Shown one piece after another: positions 43,072 to 54,409 of a stretch of 64,000 nt of DNA (position 1 is the first letter of the stretch; every line of letters starts with the position of its first letter). The translations under genes and the position numbers were made by a program. The notes beneath the pieces were generated by a model that had not been told where the DNA came from, searched no databases, and saw nothing but the letters and a program-made list of their open reading frames with translations. This DNA is from Acidobacteriota bacterium (lineage in GTDB: Bacteria > Acidobacteriota > Blastocatellia > RBC074). The stretch spans positions 398,192 through 462,191 of the forward strand of contig JAFDVI010000004.1 in assembly GCA_018269055.1 (NCBI GenBank), given 5' to 3'.

Positions 43072-44856
43072 ATGGCAGCAGCATTGGAAAAAGAAGTCAT
43101 TAAAGGCGGCGGGTTTCTGCTTCAGGAAACCTTGCCCGCAACCGTTTACTCACCCGAAGATTTCAGCGACGAACAATTGTTGATCGGCCAAACGACGACG
43201 GAATTTTTCGACAAGGAAATCATTCCCAACAGCGAAAAGATCGAAAGCAAGGATTACGAAATCCAGCGCGAACTGATCAAAAAAGGCGCGGATCTGGGTT
43301 TGATCAACGCCACAATTCCGGAAGAATACGGCGGGCTGGAACTTGATCACGTGTCGAACATGCTGATTGCCGAAAATATGTCCGGCCAAGCGTCGTTTTC
43401 GACAGGCTTTGGCGCAACCAGCAGCATTGGCTTGCTGCCAATTGTTTTGTTCGGCACGCACGAACAGAAGGAAAAATACTTATCCAAAATCGGCTCCGGC
43501 GAATGGATCGGCGCTTACTGTTTGAGTGAATCCGGCTCTGGATCGGACGCGCTCGCAGCCAAGTCCACTGCGCGTTTGAGCGAAGATGGCCAGCACTGGA
43601 TTCTGAACGGCGAAAAGATGTGGATCACCAACGGTGGTTTCGCCGATGTCTTCACGGTTTTCGCCAAAGTGGATGGCCAGCACTTCACGGGCTTCATTGT
43701 CGAAAAGAATGATCCTGGCGTCAGCCACGGCAATGAAGAACACAAGCTCGGCCAGCGCGGTTCCTCGACCACGCCGGTTCTGATGCAGGACGCCAAAATT
43801 CCCAAAGATCGTTTGCTCGGCGAAATCGGCAAAGGCCATTTGATCGCCTTCAACGTGCTGAACTTCGGACGCATCAAAATGGGCGCTGGAGCCATCGGGG
43901 GCGGCAAACGCGTGTTGTCACAAGCTGCTAAATACGCTGCCCAACGTCATCAATTCGGTCGCCCCATCTCCAGTTTTGGCGCAATCAAATATAAATTGGC
44001 CGAAATGCTGGCGCGGTTGTACGCGGGCGAATCCGCCGTGTACCGCACCGCCGGAATGATCGAAACCAAAGAAGAAACCATTGACAAAAAGAACCCCGCC
44101 GAATTGATGAAAGCCATCGAGGAATACGCCATTGAATGCGCCATCATCAAAGTTGCCGGAACCGAAACGCTGTTTTATTGCGCCGATGAAAACGTGCAGA
44201 TTCACGGCGGCAACGGCTTTACCGAAGATTACCCGGCGGAAGGCGTGTACCGCGATTGCCGCGTCAACCGCATTTACGAAGGCACGAACGAAATTAACCG
44301 CTTGCTGATTCCCGGCCAGTTGATCAAGCGCGCCATGAAAGGCGGTTTGCCGCTGTTCCAGGCGGCGATGAAGCTGCAGGAAGAATTGCTGGCCGGTCCT
44401 TCGTTTGATATGGACGAAGACGATTCGCCGCTGGCCAACGAACGCAAACTGGCCGCCAACGCCAAGAAAGTCGCCATCGCCTTGATCGGTTCCGCCGCGC
44501 AAAAATTCCAGGCGACGCTGACTGAACAACAGATGATTTTGAGCTGGACGGCGGATGTCATCATTGAAGCCTTCCAGATTGACAGCGCCGTTGGACGCAC
44601 CGCGAAGCTGATTGCCAAAAACGGTCCAGACAAACACGGCTATGAAATTGATGCGACCAAGCTTTACACCTACGACGCGATCAACCGGATCGAAATCGCC
44701 GCAAAAAATGCGCTGGCAGCAATTGCCGAAGGCGACGAACTGCGCATGATGCTGGTCGCGTTGCGCCGCCTAACCAAACAGGACGCGCTTAACACTGCCG
44801 CCATCCGCGAACGGTTGGCTGACAAAGTCGTCGAAGCGGGCGGCTACATTTTCTAA
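43072..44856 (+). CDS. fadE: Acyl-CoA dehydrogenase, long/very-long-chain type
   Basis: 594 residues from ATG 43072 (GGAGACA upstream), the same length as B. subtilis FadE. FAD-binding and substrate motifs: 'GAYCLSESGSGSDALAAKSTARL', 'GEKMWITNGGFADVFTVFAKVDG', 'RHQFGRPISSFGAIKYKLAEM', 'QIHGGNGFTEDYPAEGVYRDCRVNRIYEGTNEINRLLI', plus a C-terminal extension of about 170 residues as in VLCAD-like enzymes. It carries out the first oxidation of beta-oxidation and passes electrons to ETF; no etfAB genes are in the window. Confidence 0.95.
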   Translation: MAAALEKEVIKGGGFLLQETLPATVYSPEDFSDEQLLIGQTTTEFFDKEIIPNSEKIESKDYEIQRELIKKGADLGLINATIPEEYGGLELDHVSNMLIAENMSGQASFSTGFGATSSIGLLPIVLFGTHEQKEKYLSKIGSGEWIGAYCLSESGSGSDALAAKSTARLSEDGQHWILNGEKMWITNGGFADVFTVFAKVDGQHFTGFIVEKNDPGVSHGNEEHKLGQRGSSTTPVLMQDAKIPKDRLLGEIGKGHLIAFNVLNFGRIKMGAGAIGGGKRVLSQAAKYAAQRHQFGRPISSFGAIKYKLAEMLARLYAGESAVYRTAGMIETKEETIDKKNPAELMKAIEEYAIECAIIKVAGTETLFYCADENVQIHGGNGFTEDYPAEGVYRDCRVNRIYEGTNEINRLLIPGQLIKRAMKGGLPLFQAAMKLQEELLAGPSFDMDEDDSPLANERKLAANAKKVAIALIGSAAQKFQATLTEQQMILSWTADVIIEAFQIDSAVGRTAKLIAKNGPDKHGYEIDATKLYTYDAINRIEIAAKNALAAIAEGDELRMMLVALRRLTKQDALNTAAIRERLADKVVEAGGYIF

Positions 44857-44874
44857 ACCGTCTATTCTCTCCTG

Positions 44875-44912
44875 AAGCCTCAAGCGGACTTTGATTCGTT
44901 TGAGGCTTTACT
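44875..44912 (+). terminator. Intrinsic terminator of the fad locus
   Basis: Stem AAGCCTCAAGCG (44875-44886) with CGTTTGAGGCTT (44897-44908), one G-T pair, followed by a short T-rich stretch, 19 bases after the fadE stop. Confidence 0.65.
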
Positions 44913-44927
44913 TTAAGAGGCGAAAGC

Positions 44928-45371
44928 ATGGAGTGGCCTGAGTTTGACATCAATGGTGACCTGCCCGTCGGAATTCACAAGGCTGCTTTTGCTGATGTGA
45001 TCGAATACTTTGGTCGTGGCTCACTCCAACGAGAAATCGTCGCTAGACGGCTGGCTCGGATTTATCAACTGGCCCAAAGCACTGACCAAGTCGCAAGGTT
45101 CATCATCTTCGGTTCTTTCATCACTGCCAAACAGACGCCCAATGACGTTGACATCTTTATGCTGATGGAAGATACATTTGATTCAAGTCAGGTGACGGGC
45201 GAGGCGGCAATCATCTTTGATCACCTTGTTGCTCAGAACCGAGAAGGGGCAAGCGTTTTCTGGATCAGGCGAATGGCTGCAATTGGTGGTGAGCAAACAG
45301 CGATTGAAGACTGGCAAATCAGACGCGACAACAAACGAAGAGGAATTGTTGAGGTAATTGGCCATGATTAA
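44928..45371 (+). CDS. Nucleotidyltransferase-like protein (DUF6932 type)
   Basis: 147 residues. The minimal nucleotidyltransferase signature is present: GSF at 62-64 and DVD at 73-75 ('FIIFGSFITAKQTPNDVDIFMLM'), the GSx9DxD arrangement of MNT-type proteins. The remaining C-terminal helix-rich part is not recognised. It overlaps the next small gene by 8 bases. MNT-like proteins are often antitoxins or toxins that AMPylate partner proteins, but the partner here is not HEPN-like. Confidence 0.75.
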   Translation: MEWPEFDINGDLPVGIHKAAFADVIEYFGRGSLQREIVARRLARIYQLAQSTDQVARFIIFGSFITAKQTPNDVDIFMLMEDTFDSSQVTGEAAIIFDHLVAQNREGASVFWIRRMAAIGGEQTAIEDWQIRRDNKRRGIVEVIGHD

Positions 45372-45573
45372 AAATGATCAGGAGTTGCATACAACAATGG
45401 AGCGCGCCAAGCGATTCCAGCAACAAGTTGAGAAGCTCCGGGAGGTCGAAACCAATCCGACGAATTACAGGTTGTCAGCGGGCGGTTATCTGGCTGAAAT
45501 AGACCGGATGTATTTGGAAATCAGAGAATATCTGTGGCTTCATCCAAGTGAAATCCAGCGCGAAGCCGCCTAA
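45364..45573 (+). CDS. Small helical partner protein of the nucleotidyltransferase-like gene
   Basis: 69 residues from ATG 45364, overlapping the previous stop by 8 bases. Predominantly helical and charged ('ERAKRFQQQVEKLREVETNPTNYRLSAGGYLAEIDRMYLEIREYLWLHPSE'). It has no HEPN RxxxxH motif. The fixed overlapping arrangement indicates a two-gene module, toxin-antitoxin-like by layout; direct function unknown. Confidence 0.7.
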   Translation: MIKNDQELHTTMERAKRFQQQVEKLREVETNPTNYRLSAGGYLAEIDRMYLEIREYLWLHPSEIQREAA

Positions 45574-45603
45574 CATCCTTACCAACTTCAAAGGCAGACT
45601 CTC

Positions 45604-46443
45604 GTGTCATCAATCCTTCCCGTCATTGACGCTTGGGCGCAACCGGCTCGGCGTGACGCATTTGAAAAGCTGCCGGAGATTGCGCGCTTGTTCAAACAAT
45701 CCGGCTCGACTCAATTGCTCGAAACCGGTCTGACGACAGCGCAGATTGTTGCCGAAATGGATCGCGCTGGCGTTCAGACGTTGATGCTGTCAGCTTGGCA
45801 TCGTCCGGGAATGAGCATTTTCAGCAACGATTTGATTGCCGAAATGGTCGCAGAATTTCCGGATCGGTTTGTCGGCGTCGCGGCGGTCAATTTGGAAAAA
45901 CCTGTCGAAGCCGTTCGCGAAATGGATCGCGCTGTGCGGCAGCTTGGCTTCAAAGCCCTGCGCATCGTTCCCTGGCTGTGGAAACTGCCGCCGAACGACA
46001 AGTTTTACTTTCCGCTGTACGTCAAATGCATTGAACTCGACATTCCCTTTTGCACACAGGTCGGCCACACCGGCCCGCTGATGCCTTCGGAAACGGGAAG
46101 GCCGGTTCCGTATCTTGATGAAGTCGCACTGGTCTTTCCTGAACTGAAAATCGTCGCCGGACACATCGGCCATCCGTGGACGGACGAAATGATTGGCGTC
46201 GCCTGGAAACACGAGAATGTGTACATTGACACGTCGGCGTATCTGCCGCGTTATTACCCGCCGCAGTTGCTGCATTACCTAAAAACGTACGGACAGGACA
46301 AAGTGCTGTTCGGGTCGAACTTCCCGCAGTTGTCGTTGGAAAAATGTGTGCAGCAGGTCAAAGAACTCGGCTTGGCAGATGACATAAAAGCCAAGTTTCT
46401 TTTCCAGAATGCTCGGCGTGTGTTCAAGCTTGAAACCAAGTGA
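45604..46443 (+). CDS. Amidohydrolase-family (amidohydrolase 2) metal-dependent hydrolase
   Basis: 279 residues, GTG start at 45604. TIM-barrel hydrolase of the ACMSD-like amidohydrolase 2 type: 'FPDRFVGVAAVNLEKPVEAVREMDRAVRQLGFKALRIVPWL', 'FCTQVGHTGPL', 'FPELKIVAGHIGHPWTDEMIGVAWKHENVYIDTSAYLPRYYPPQLL', 'VLFGSNFPQLSLEKC'. The usual N-terminal HxH metal pair is replaced by 'IDAWAQP', while the later His residues and the 'GSNFP' Asp-equivalent region remain, so the metal site is altered. Stop overlaps the next start. Confidence 0.82.
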   Translation: MSSILPVIDAWAQPARRDAFEKLPEIARLFKQSGSTQLLETGLTTAQIVAEMDRAGVQTLMLSAWHRPGMSIFSNDLIAEMVAEFPDRFVGVAAVNLEKPVEAVREMDRAVRQLGFKALRIVPWLWKLPPNDKFYFPLYVKCIELDIPFCTQVGHTGPLMPSETGRPVPYLDEVALVFPELKIVAGHIGHPWTDEMIGVAWKHENVYIDTSAYLPRYYPPQLLHYLKTYGQDKVLFGSNFPQLSLEKCVQQVKELGLADDIKAKFLFQNARRVFKLETK

Positions 46444-47384
46444 TGCGAATCGAAAAACTCGTCATTCCAACTCCCTTTCCGGTCGGCCCGATTAACATCT
46501 ACTTGGTCATCGAAGACCCGCTGACGCTGGTGGACACCGGCCCGAAAACCGATGAAGCGTTGGCCGCGTTACGCGCGCAGTTGCAGCAGCTCGGATTCGC
46601 CATCAAAGACATTCAGCGCGTCATCCTCACGCACACGCACGAAGATCATTGCGGATTGGCGGGAACGGTTCAGCGGGAATCCCGCGCACGCGTGTACGTT
46701 CACGAATGGGAATATCAGAACATTTCTCAGCACAGAAAGACCCGCGTGGATCGCGGTTTGTTGCAGAGAGCCGGGGTTCCAGCGGAAGAGCTGGAGCGAA
46801 TGGCTGGCCGCTACGAATTGATTCACCGCTATGCAGACGCGGTTGAAGACGTCGAAGCATATCGAGACGAACAGGAATTTGTTTTTACTTCGGGCAGTTT
46901 GCGCGTTGTTCACACGCCAGGTCATACGCCCGGAAGCTCCTGTTTGCTGCGCGAAGCCACTCGGTTGATGCTGACCGGTGACACAGTATTGAAAAGCATC
47001 ACGCCAAATCCGGTGTTGAACGCTGACCCGATTGATCCTCGCCGCCGCTTTCCTTCCTTGGGCGAATATCTTGTTTCTTTGGCCAGAATTCGGGAACTTT
47101 CTCCTACGTTACTGATAACTTCTCATGGAGGGGACGTTACGGATTACGAAGAGCATTTCCACCGCTCGATCAAACACATCCAGGAGCGGCAAAACAAGGT
47201 TATCTCACTTGTCTCAAAACAGGGTGTCACATCTTGGGAAATGTCCTGTCTACTTTTCCCGAAAGTGGACAACCTGAATCGTTTTTTGGCTGTTTCTGAA
47301 TCCATTGCTCATTTGGATTTGGCTGTCGCCGAAGGAAAATTGCGAATGGAAAAGCGTGAACATCTGGAAATTTATCTTCGATAG
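46443..47384 (+). CDS. MBL-fold metallo-hydrolase
   Basis: 313 residues from ATG 46443, within the TGATG overlap of the amidohydrolase stop. Metal motif 'VILTHTHEDHCGLAG' (HxHxDH type), later His in 'VVHTPGHTPGSSCLL', Asp in 'LTGDTVL' and His in 'ITSHGGDV'. A C-terminal 'TSWEMSCLLFPKVDNLNRFLAVSESIAHLDLAVAEGKL' winged-helix-like region is typical of LACTB2-type members. Probably acts on thioesters, lactones or similar; co-transcription with the amidohydrolase is indicated by the overlap. Confidence 0.88.
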   Translation: MRIEKLVIPTPFPVGPINIYLVIEDPLTLVDTGPKTDEALAALRAQLQQLGFAIKDIQRVILTHTHEDHCGLAGTVQRESRARVYVHEWEYQNISQHRKTRVDRGLLQRAGVPAEELERMAGRYELIHRYADAVEDVEAYRDEQEFVFTSGSLRVVHTPGHTPGSSCLLREATRLMLTGDTVLKSITPNPVLNADPIDPRRRFPSLGEYLVSLARIRELSPTLLITSHGGDVTDYEEHFHRSIKHIQERQNKVISLVSKQGVTSWEMSCLLFPKVDNLNRFLAVSESIAHLDLAVAEGKLRMEKREHLEIYLR

Positions 47385-47794
47385 GAACTGCCAAAAAGCT
47401 GCACCTAAACCCAACGCCCTCCCGTACAAACAAATGTAAGACGAATGAAAAACTTCGGACAAGGTTCAACGATTGCTGCGTTCACGGAGTAGTACAAATT
47501 CCAGAACGTCTTTTCGCAGCAGTATCGCGCCGGAGTTCTTACACAATCTTTTTACAAACGATTTACAACAGATTAACAACTCATTGACCTGAGTGGAGCA
47601 TAATCACATTCTGTTGTAGTAGGCATCAAAAAAACTTGCCTGCAATCTCTGATTGGTTGAAACCTTTGATCAGATTTGGTCACCAACTCCATCGAACCAA
47701 CTGAACCGTAGATGGATTTATCAGCGAAGCAAGGGAATGAAAGAAGTAACCAACCTTGTTTTTGACTATTGGCAAGACAACGCCGGAGATCGTT
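47385..47794. other. Intergenic region, no gene seen
   Basis: 410 bases; TTTACA-rich and A/T-rich around 47550-47600. It must hold the promoter of the next gene, but no -35/-10 pair with proper spacing stands out. Open frames here run through from the next gene in other frames. Confidence 0.55.
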
Positions 47795-48532
47795 ATGGCC
47801 AGCAAAATTGTTTTCCGCACCCTGTTAGTCGCCGCACTGCTTGTCACGGCGCATACGATCAAACCTTTTTCTCTCAACAACGTCGCCCTTCAAGCCTTGG
47901 GAACCGCCAGATCACTCTCTTTCGCATTGCCCGGAACGGCAGCCGAAAACATCGAACACGCATACTATCTGGCCCAAACGTATGGCAAAGGGTTATTTGA
48001 TGACGACGCCGCGTCGCTTTGGGCAAAGCCAAACTTGTTTCAGTCAGAGTTGGTGGCTGTCGCCAATTCGGTAGAATTGGATGGTGATGCCGAAATCAAG
48101 GACGTGAAATCAGCAGACTCATCCAGAAAACCTGCTCAGAAACGCTCAGTCAAACGGATCCGACGCGACGACACGCGGGATGAAGAATCGAACTGTTCCA
48201 AGAACAGCGAAATTAGTCATTTGCCCCAAGTTCACACCATCAAAGCGATTGCACTGACGCCACCGCCCAGCGTTTTGGCTTATCAAAGCCGCTTGATCGC
48301 AGCGTTTTATTCACACACGAACAAATTTCCGGGCGTCACAAGACTCAAAGCTGATTGGGTTCAGCTAAAACCAGCGCTGCTGACTTCGTCCTGTCGCGAA
48401 GCCGAACAAGTCCAAATCGAGGTGACAGAAGCTCCAGTTGAAGTCACTACCGGACCGGAAGAAGAGCTGTTTTTTGCCGAACCGACTCCGGCCCCCCAAG
48501 TCGCTATGCCGGAATGCATTCGCATTCCTTAG
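47795..48532 (+). CDS. Exported protein of unknown function with acidic Pro-rich tail
   Basis: 245 residues from ATG 47795 (CGGAGA upstream). A signal-type hydrophobic N terminus ('IVFRTLLVAALLVTAHTI') is followed by a Lys/Arg/Asp-rich middle ('AQKRSVKRIRRDDTRDEE') and a Glu/Thr/Val/Pro-rich end. Three Cys residues ('SNCSKN', 'SSCREA', 'PECIRIP') occur in the mature part. No homologous family recognised. The terminator directly after it shows a monocistronic unit. Confidence 0.6.
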   Translation: MASKIVFRTLLVAALLVTAHTIKPFSLNNVALQALGTARSLSFALPGTAAENIEHAYYLAQTYGKGLFDDDAASLWAKPNLFQSELVAVANSVELDGDAEIKDVKSADSSRKPAQKRSVKRIRRDDTRDEESNCSKNSEISHLPQVHTIKAIALTPPPSVLAYQSRLIAAFYSHTNKFPGVTRLKADWVQLKPALLTSSCREAEQVQIEVTEAPVEVTTGPEEELFFAEPTPAPQVAMPECIRIP

Positions 48533-48554
48533 TCGGTAATGTCTCTCAAAAAGG

Positions 48555-48597
48555 AAAAGGAGAGTTGAACCTGAGTTCGACTCTCCTTTTGCTTTTT
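48555..48597 (+). terminator. Intrinsic terminator
   Basis: A 16-bp stem (AAAAGGAGAGTTGAAC, 48555-48570, with 48575-48590, one mismatch) with a 4-base loop, followed by a T-rich tract. Confidence 0.85.
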
Positions 48598-48675
48598 GCT
48601 CGCGTCTGGATTTGCTGTGCGGCTGAAATGGTGTTTGGTGAAAACTGCTACGGGCTATCAACTCCCCCCAGCCGT

Positions 48676-50547
48676 TTATTTTTTCTGCGCGCGTTGTTTC
48701 AGAGCCTTTTCGGCCTCATCGTATGCGCCACCCTCTACCTTGCCGATCTTTAGCGCCAACTCGTAAGCGATTGTGGCGTCCGCAGTTAGCTTTTCAGCCA
48801 GCGATGGATTGGTTTCGGCGATAAAGTCCAGGATTTTTCCTGCAGCAACGTAACTGCGCTGCGAAAGCCACTTTTCCGATTCGGGAGAAGCGGCTTGGGC
48901 TGCGCGTTTGTACAGGTCAATTGCCGCATACAACGCTTCTTCAACGCGGTCGCTATCGTCCAACGTGCTGGCTTGTTTGCTGGTGACTTCGGCCATTCCG
49001 AACAGCACGCGAGCATTGTCAGGTTTTTCTTTCAACGCCGCTTCCAGTACGGCTTTGGCATCGTCGAACTTGCGATTTTTGATCATCTGGTCGGCTTCGA
49101 CGATTCGCGCGACCAGTTTTTCATCTGCATTTGAAATCGTCGGTGGAGGCGTTGGAGCAAGCACAGCTTCGGTGCGGAACTGTTTATACCGCGCCAGTCG
49201 CTGTTCGTATTCTTTCAATCGCCCGGCTTCGCGCTCGAAATCAATGTTGCCAAGCATCGAGGAGATGTAATCGCGAATGTTGACTCCGACCGGTTCAAAC
49301 GCTTTCATCTGATCGTAAAAGTGATACACCAGCACGGCTCCGCGTTCGTAACCAAGGCTGAGTTGGTAAATCGCTTCATCTTCCGGTGAAGTTTTCCGTG
49401 CCGCCAAGCCCAAAACATCCATTCGCGCATCCGTCGCTTGAACCAGCGAGTCGGTGATCAAAAAATACGCGCTTCGTTTGGCATATTCACTGTCCAACCG
49501 GTCTCCGCGCGATTCCATCAGTTTGCGCAAATCGCCGCGAATGGCTGCGACTTCCTTGATCTGCCTCTCAATCAACGGATCAATGATAAAGGTCAGAAAT
49601 GATCGCCGCATTGCTTCAATACTGGGAACGCCGCTCGGCCCCAACAACAAAAAATAAGTGTCACGGACAACACGCAAATTCGCTGTATTCGAAGCATTGA
49701 AGAGGTCAGGAATGATCACAAACTGCCGAATGCGATTGGGGGATTCCAGAATGGTTGGAACTTGCGGAGTTTCTTCGGCTTGTTTATCAGTCTTCTCTGC
49801 ACCTTTTTTGTTGGCCTTTTTCTCTTCTTTCTCCTGTTTGGGGGGCGGCGCAGTGCGGCGCAAATTGATCAGCGGCGGCAATTCCAAAACAGGCTCCGTG
49901 TGCAAATAATTCAGCACAGTGCCCAGCGCCAACCCGGCAGGTTGCGGATACTCTTCAGCCACTTTCAAATACTCTGCGACATACTTGGCCAGCAAGCGGG
50001 AAAAGCTTGTTTTCTGGTAAAACTCTTCCAGGATCAGAGCGAAATCGGTGATCTCTTTTACGTCATCCGGCAAACGATCCGCCGGAACATCTATCGCAAA
50101 GGCGGGAGGTTGCTGCAACGACAACGCCAAGCTCAGGTAAGGCGCAACGGCGACGGCATCTGTCGCTCCTTTGCGGTGCGCCAGAAAATAATCGCGCAGT
50201 TTGCGAACCACGTCCGGCGGGGTATTTTTCAAATCCTCGCGCATCTGCTTGCGCAAAGCCCCAATCTGTCGGCCACCGGTTTCGTAATCGTACCCAGCGA
50301 CATTCAACGCAGCCATCATCACGATGATTCGTTTGTCCGCTCCGATAAAAGTGTTCACGTCATCCAACGTAAGATTCGGACGCTGCGCCAGCGGAATTTT
50401 CCGGCGGTCAATTTGCGGAGCCTGCACCGGAGGTTTCGCCTGAGCATCCTTTGTCGGCGCTTGTTGCACGGGTTGTTGAGGAAAACCTGTTACCGTCAGC
50501 GCAAACATCAAGGCCGACGTTTGAAAAAAGGAAAGAGTTTTTTTCAT
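48676..50547 (-). CDS. Exported TPR-containing protein of unknown function
   Basis: 623 residues from ATG 50547 (an in-frame TTG at 50559 would overlap the DUF2062 stop). Signal peptide about 1-23, then a Gln/Pro-rich linker ('QQPVQQAPTKDAQAKPPVQAP'), a large helical domain with a Lys/Glu-rich insert, and a C-terminal TPR-like array ('KNRKFDDAKAVLEAALKEKPDNARVLFGMAEV', 'YKRAAQAASPESEKW'). Conserved-looking but unassigned; likely periplasmic. It lies directly downstream of DUF2062 and is probably co-transcribed. Confidence 0.72.
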   Translation of the reverse strand: MKKTLSFFQTSALMFALTVTGFPQQPVQQAPTKDAQAKPPVQAPQIDRRKIPLAQRPNLTLDDVNTFIGADKRIIVMMAALNVAGYDYETGGRQIGALRKQMREDLKNTPPDVVRKLRDYFLAHRKGATDAVAVAPYLSLALSLQQPPAFAIDVPADRLPDDVKEITDFALILEEFYQKTSFSRLLAKYVAEYLKVAEEYPQPAGLALGTVLNYLHTEPVLELPPLINLRRTAPPPKQEKEEKKANKKGAEKTDKQAEETPQVPTILESPNRIRQFVIIPDLFNASNTANLRVVRDTYFLLLGPSGVPSIEAMRRSFLTFIIDPLIERQIKEVAAIRGDLRKLMESRGDRLDSEYAKRSAYFLITDSLVQATDARMDVLGLAARKTSPEDEAIYQLSLGYERGAVLVYHFYDQMKAFEPVGVNIRDYISSMLGNIDFEREAGRLKEYEQRLARYKQFRTEAVLAPTPPPTISNADEKLVARIVEADQMIKNRKFDDAKAVLEAALKEKPDNARVLFGMAEVTSKQASTLDDSDRVEEALYAAIDLYKRAAQAASPESEKWLSQRSYVAAGKILDFIAETNPSLAEKLTADATIAYELALKIGKVEGGAYDEAEKALKQRAQKK

Positions 50548-50555
50548 CTTCGAGA

Positions 50556-51059
50556 TCAATTCCGTTCAGTGATGGATTCAGCCTGAAGCAGATCGGCTTC
50601 GGGCACAGTTCCCGTCAGAAATTTGCGGCGATACGCACGCAACCCAGTCAGCATCAGCCAATATGAAATCGGCGAAATGATGGTCGCAAGAACAATCGCT
50701 CCCAGAGCGTATGGCAACAGTTGTTGCCATTGCGACGCCAATGATTGCCAAAATTCCGAAGTCAGTAGCGCACTGAAGGTAGCTCTCGGCAATTCAATTT
50801 GTGGTGAGCCAATAATCATTCGACCGATTCCCCACGAAGCCGCAATTGCCGGTGGAAACGTCCAGGGATTGGTCAAAAACACCCCTGTAAAGAGCGCCAC
50901 TCTGTTTACACGCCAGATCATCAACAACAAGCCGGCAATAATCATGTGCAAGCCAAGCAATGGTGAAAAGGCGATGAAAGTTCCAACAGCAAACGCCAGA
51001 GCCGTGCGTTCCGGCGGTTCTTCGAGTTTGACCAGGTTTCTGAACGCACGCCTCAACAT
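50556..51059 (-). CDS. DUF2062-domain membrane protein
   Basis: 167 residues with three membrane segments and the DUF2062 signature 'ERTALAFAVGTFIAFSPLLGLHMIIAGLLLMIWRVNRVALFTGVFLTNPWTFPPAI'. The family is of unknown function; some members are fused to glycosyltransferases. The next gene begins 8 bases after its stop. Confidence 0.88.
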   Translation of the reverse strand: MLRRAFRNLVKLEEPPERTALAFAVGTFIAFSPLLGLHMIIAGLLLMIWRVNRVALFTGVFLTNPWTFPPAIAASWGIGRMIIGSPQIELPRATFSALLTSEFWQSLASQWQQLLPYALGAIVLATIISPISYWLMLTGLRAYRRKFLTGTVPEADLLQAESITERN

Positions 51060-51130
51060 ATCTTGTGTACTACTTTCTTCGAACTGAATTATGAGGAATG
51101 AAACGCGCGGATTATAGCGGATTTCCAGCC

Positions 51131-52393
<1,263 letters not shown>

Positions 52394-52418
52394 AACAGTT
52401 ACCTTTATTGGTTTAAGC

Positions 52419-53651
<1,233 letters not shown>

Positions 53652-53768
53652 AAATATCCCTCAGGCTTTGTTGCGAAGGTGAAACTACGAAGCTGGCCGC
53701 TGTCAGGTTCGGCTCAATTTGCGCCCAGGAAATGCACTGGCAGGAAAAGTCGGATTGATGAATTTTGA

Positions 53769-53812
53769 ATGATGAAGGAGGAATCTTGTACAACCGGTTC
53801 ATCCTTCATCAT
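53769..53812. repeat. Short inverted repeat between permease and cyclophilin genes
   Basis: ATGATGAAGGA (53769-53779) and its complement (53802-53812) with a 22-base loop in the gap between two minus-strand genes; possibly an mRNA hairpin or a repeat remnant. Confidence 0.45.
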
Positions 53813-53833
53813 ACGGTCGTCGGCATTCCACCG

Positions 53834-54394
53834 TTAGTCTTGAATCGTGACTTTCCGCATCACGGCTTTGTTCAACAGATTTTGTCTGGGGTCCGTGGGC
53901 TGGCTGGCTATTTTATCAACAACTTCGATGCCTTCGATCACTTCGCCAAACACCGTGTACTGACCATTCCATCCCGGATTTGGCCGAAGACAGATGAAAA
54001 ACTGGCTGGTAGCGCTGTTGGGGTCGTTCGTTCTCGCCGCTCCAAGCGTTCCTCGGACAAAAGGTTTTTGGCTGAATTCAGCTTGAACCCTTGGTTGTCC
54101 GGGTTGCCCTATTCCCCAGGTGTTTCGATCATCCGTTCGCGTATTCGGGTCGCCACCTTGAATCAGCAAGCCAGGAACTGCGCGATGAAACGCCAAACCA
54201 TTATAAAAGCCTTCGCGCGCCAGCTTGGTAAAGTTTTCGACATGCTTCGGCGCGGTTTCGGCATCCAGCTTGAGCTTGATTTGGCCAAAATCGGTGTCAA
54301 TTACTGCAATGCTGCCGCCACTTTTTGAACAAGAGCCAGCGATCAATGCCAGCGCCAACACAATCAAAATTCGAGTAAATTTCATAATCTCCAT
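53834..54394 (-). CDS. Cyclophilin-type peptidyl-prolyl cis-trans isomerase, lipoprotein
   Basis: 186 residues. N-terminal signal with lipobox 'LIAGSC' (Cys about residue 22) indicates a lipid-anchored exported PPIase. Cyclophilin motifs: 'DTDFGQIKLKLDAETAPKHVENFTKLAREGFYNGLAFHRAVPGLLIQGGDP' (catalytic Arg in 'FHRAV'), 'RGTLGAARTNDPNSATSQFFICL', 'YTVFGEVIEGIEVVDKI'. The start may be ATG 54394 or the second Met at 54385. It probably folds proteins in the periplasm. It follows gatB across a palindromic repeat. Confidence 0.9.
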   Translation of the reverse strand: MEIMKFTRILIVLALALIAGSCSKSGGSIAVIDTDFGQIKLKLDAETAPKHVENFTKLAREGFYNGLAFHRAVPGLLIQGGDPNTRTDDRNTWGIGQPGQPRVQAEFSQKPFVRGTLGAARTNDPNSATSQFFICLRPNPGWNGQYTVFGEVIEGIEVVDKIASQPTDPRQNLLNKAVMRKVTIQD

Positions 54395-54409
54395 GATTCC
54401 AATTGAATT

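Noticed and set aside
49762..50586. Plus-strand open frame opposite the TPR protein
   Set aside because: Antisense shadow; Arg/Gln-rich without domains or start signal.
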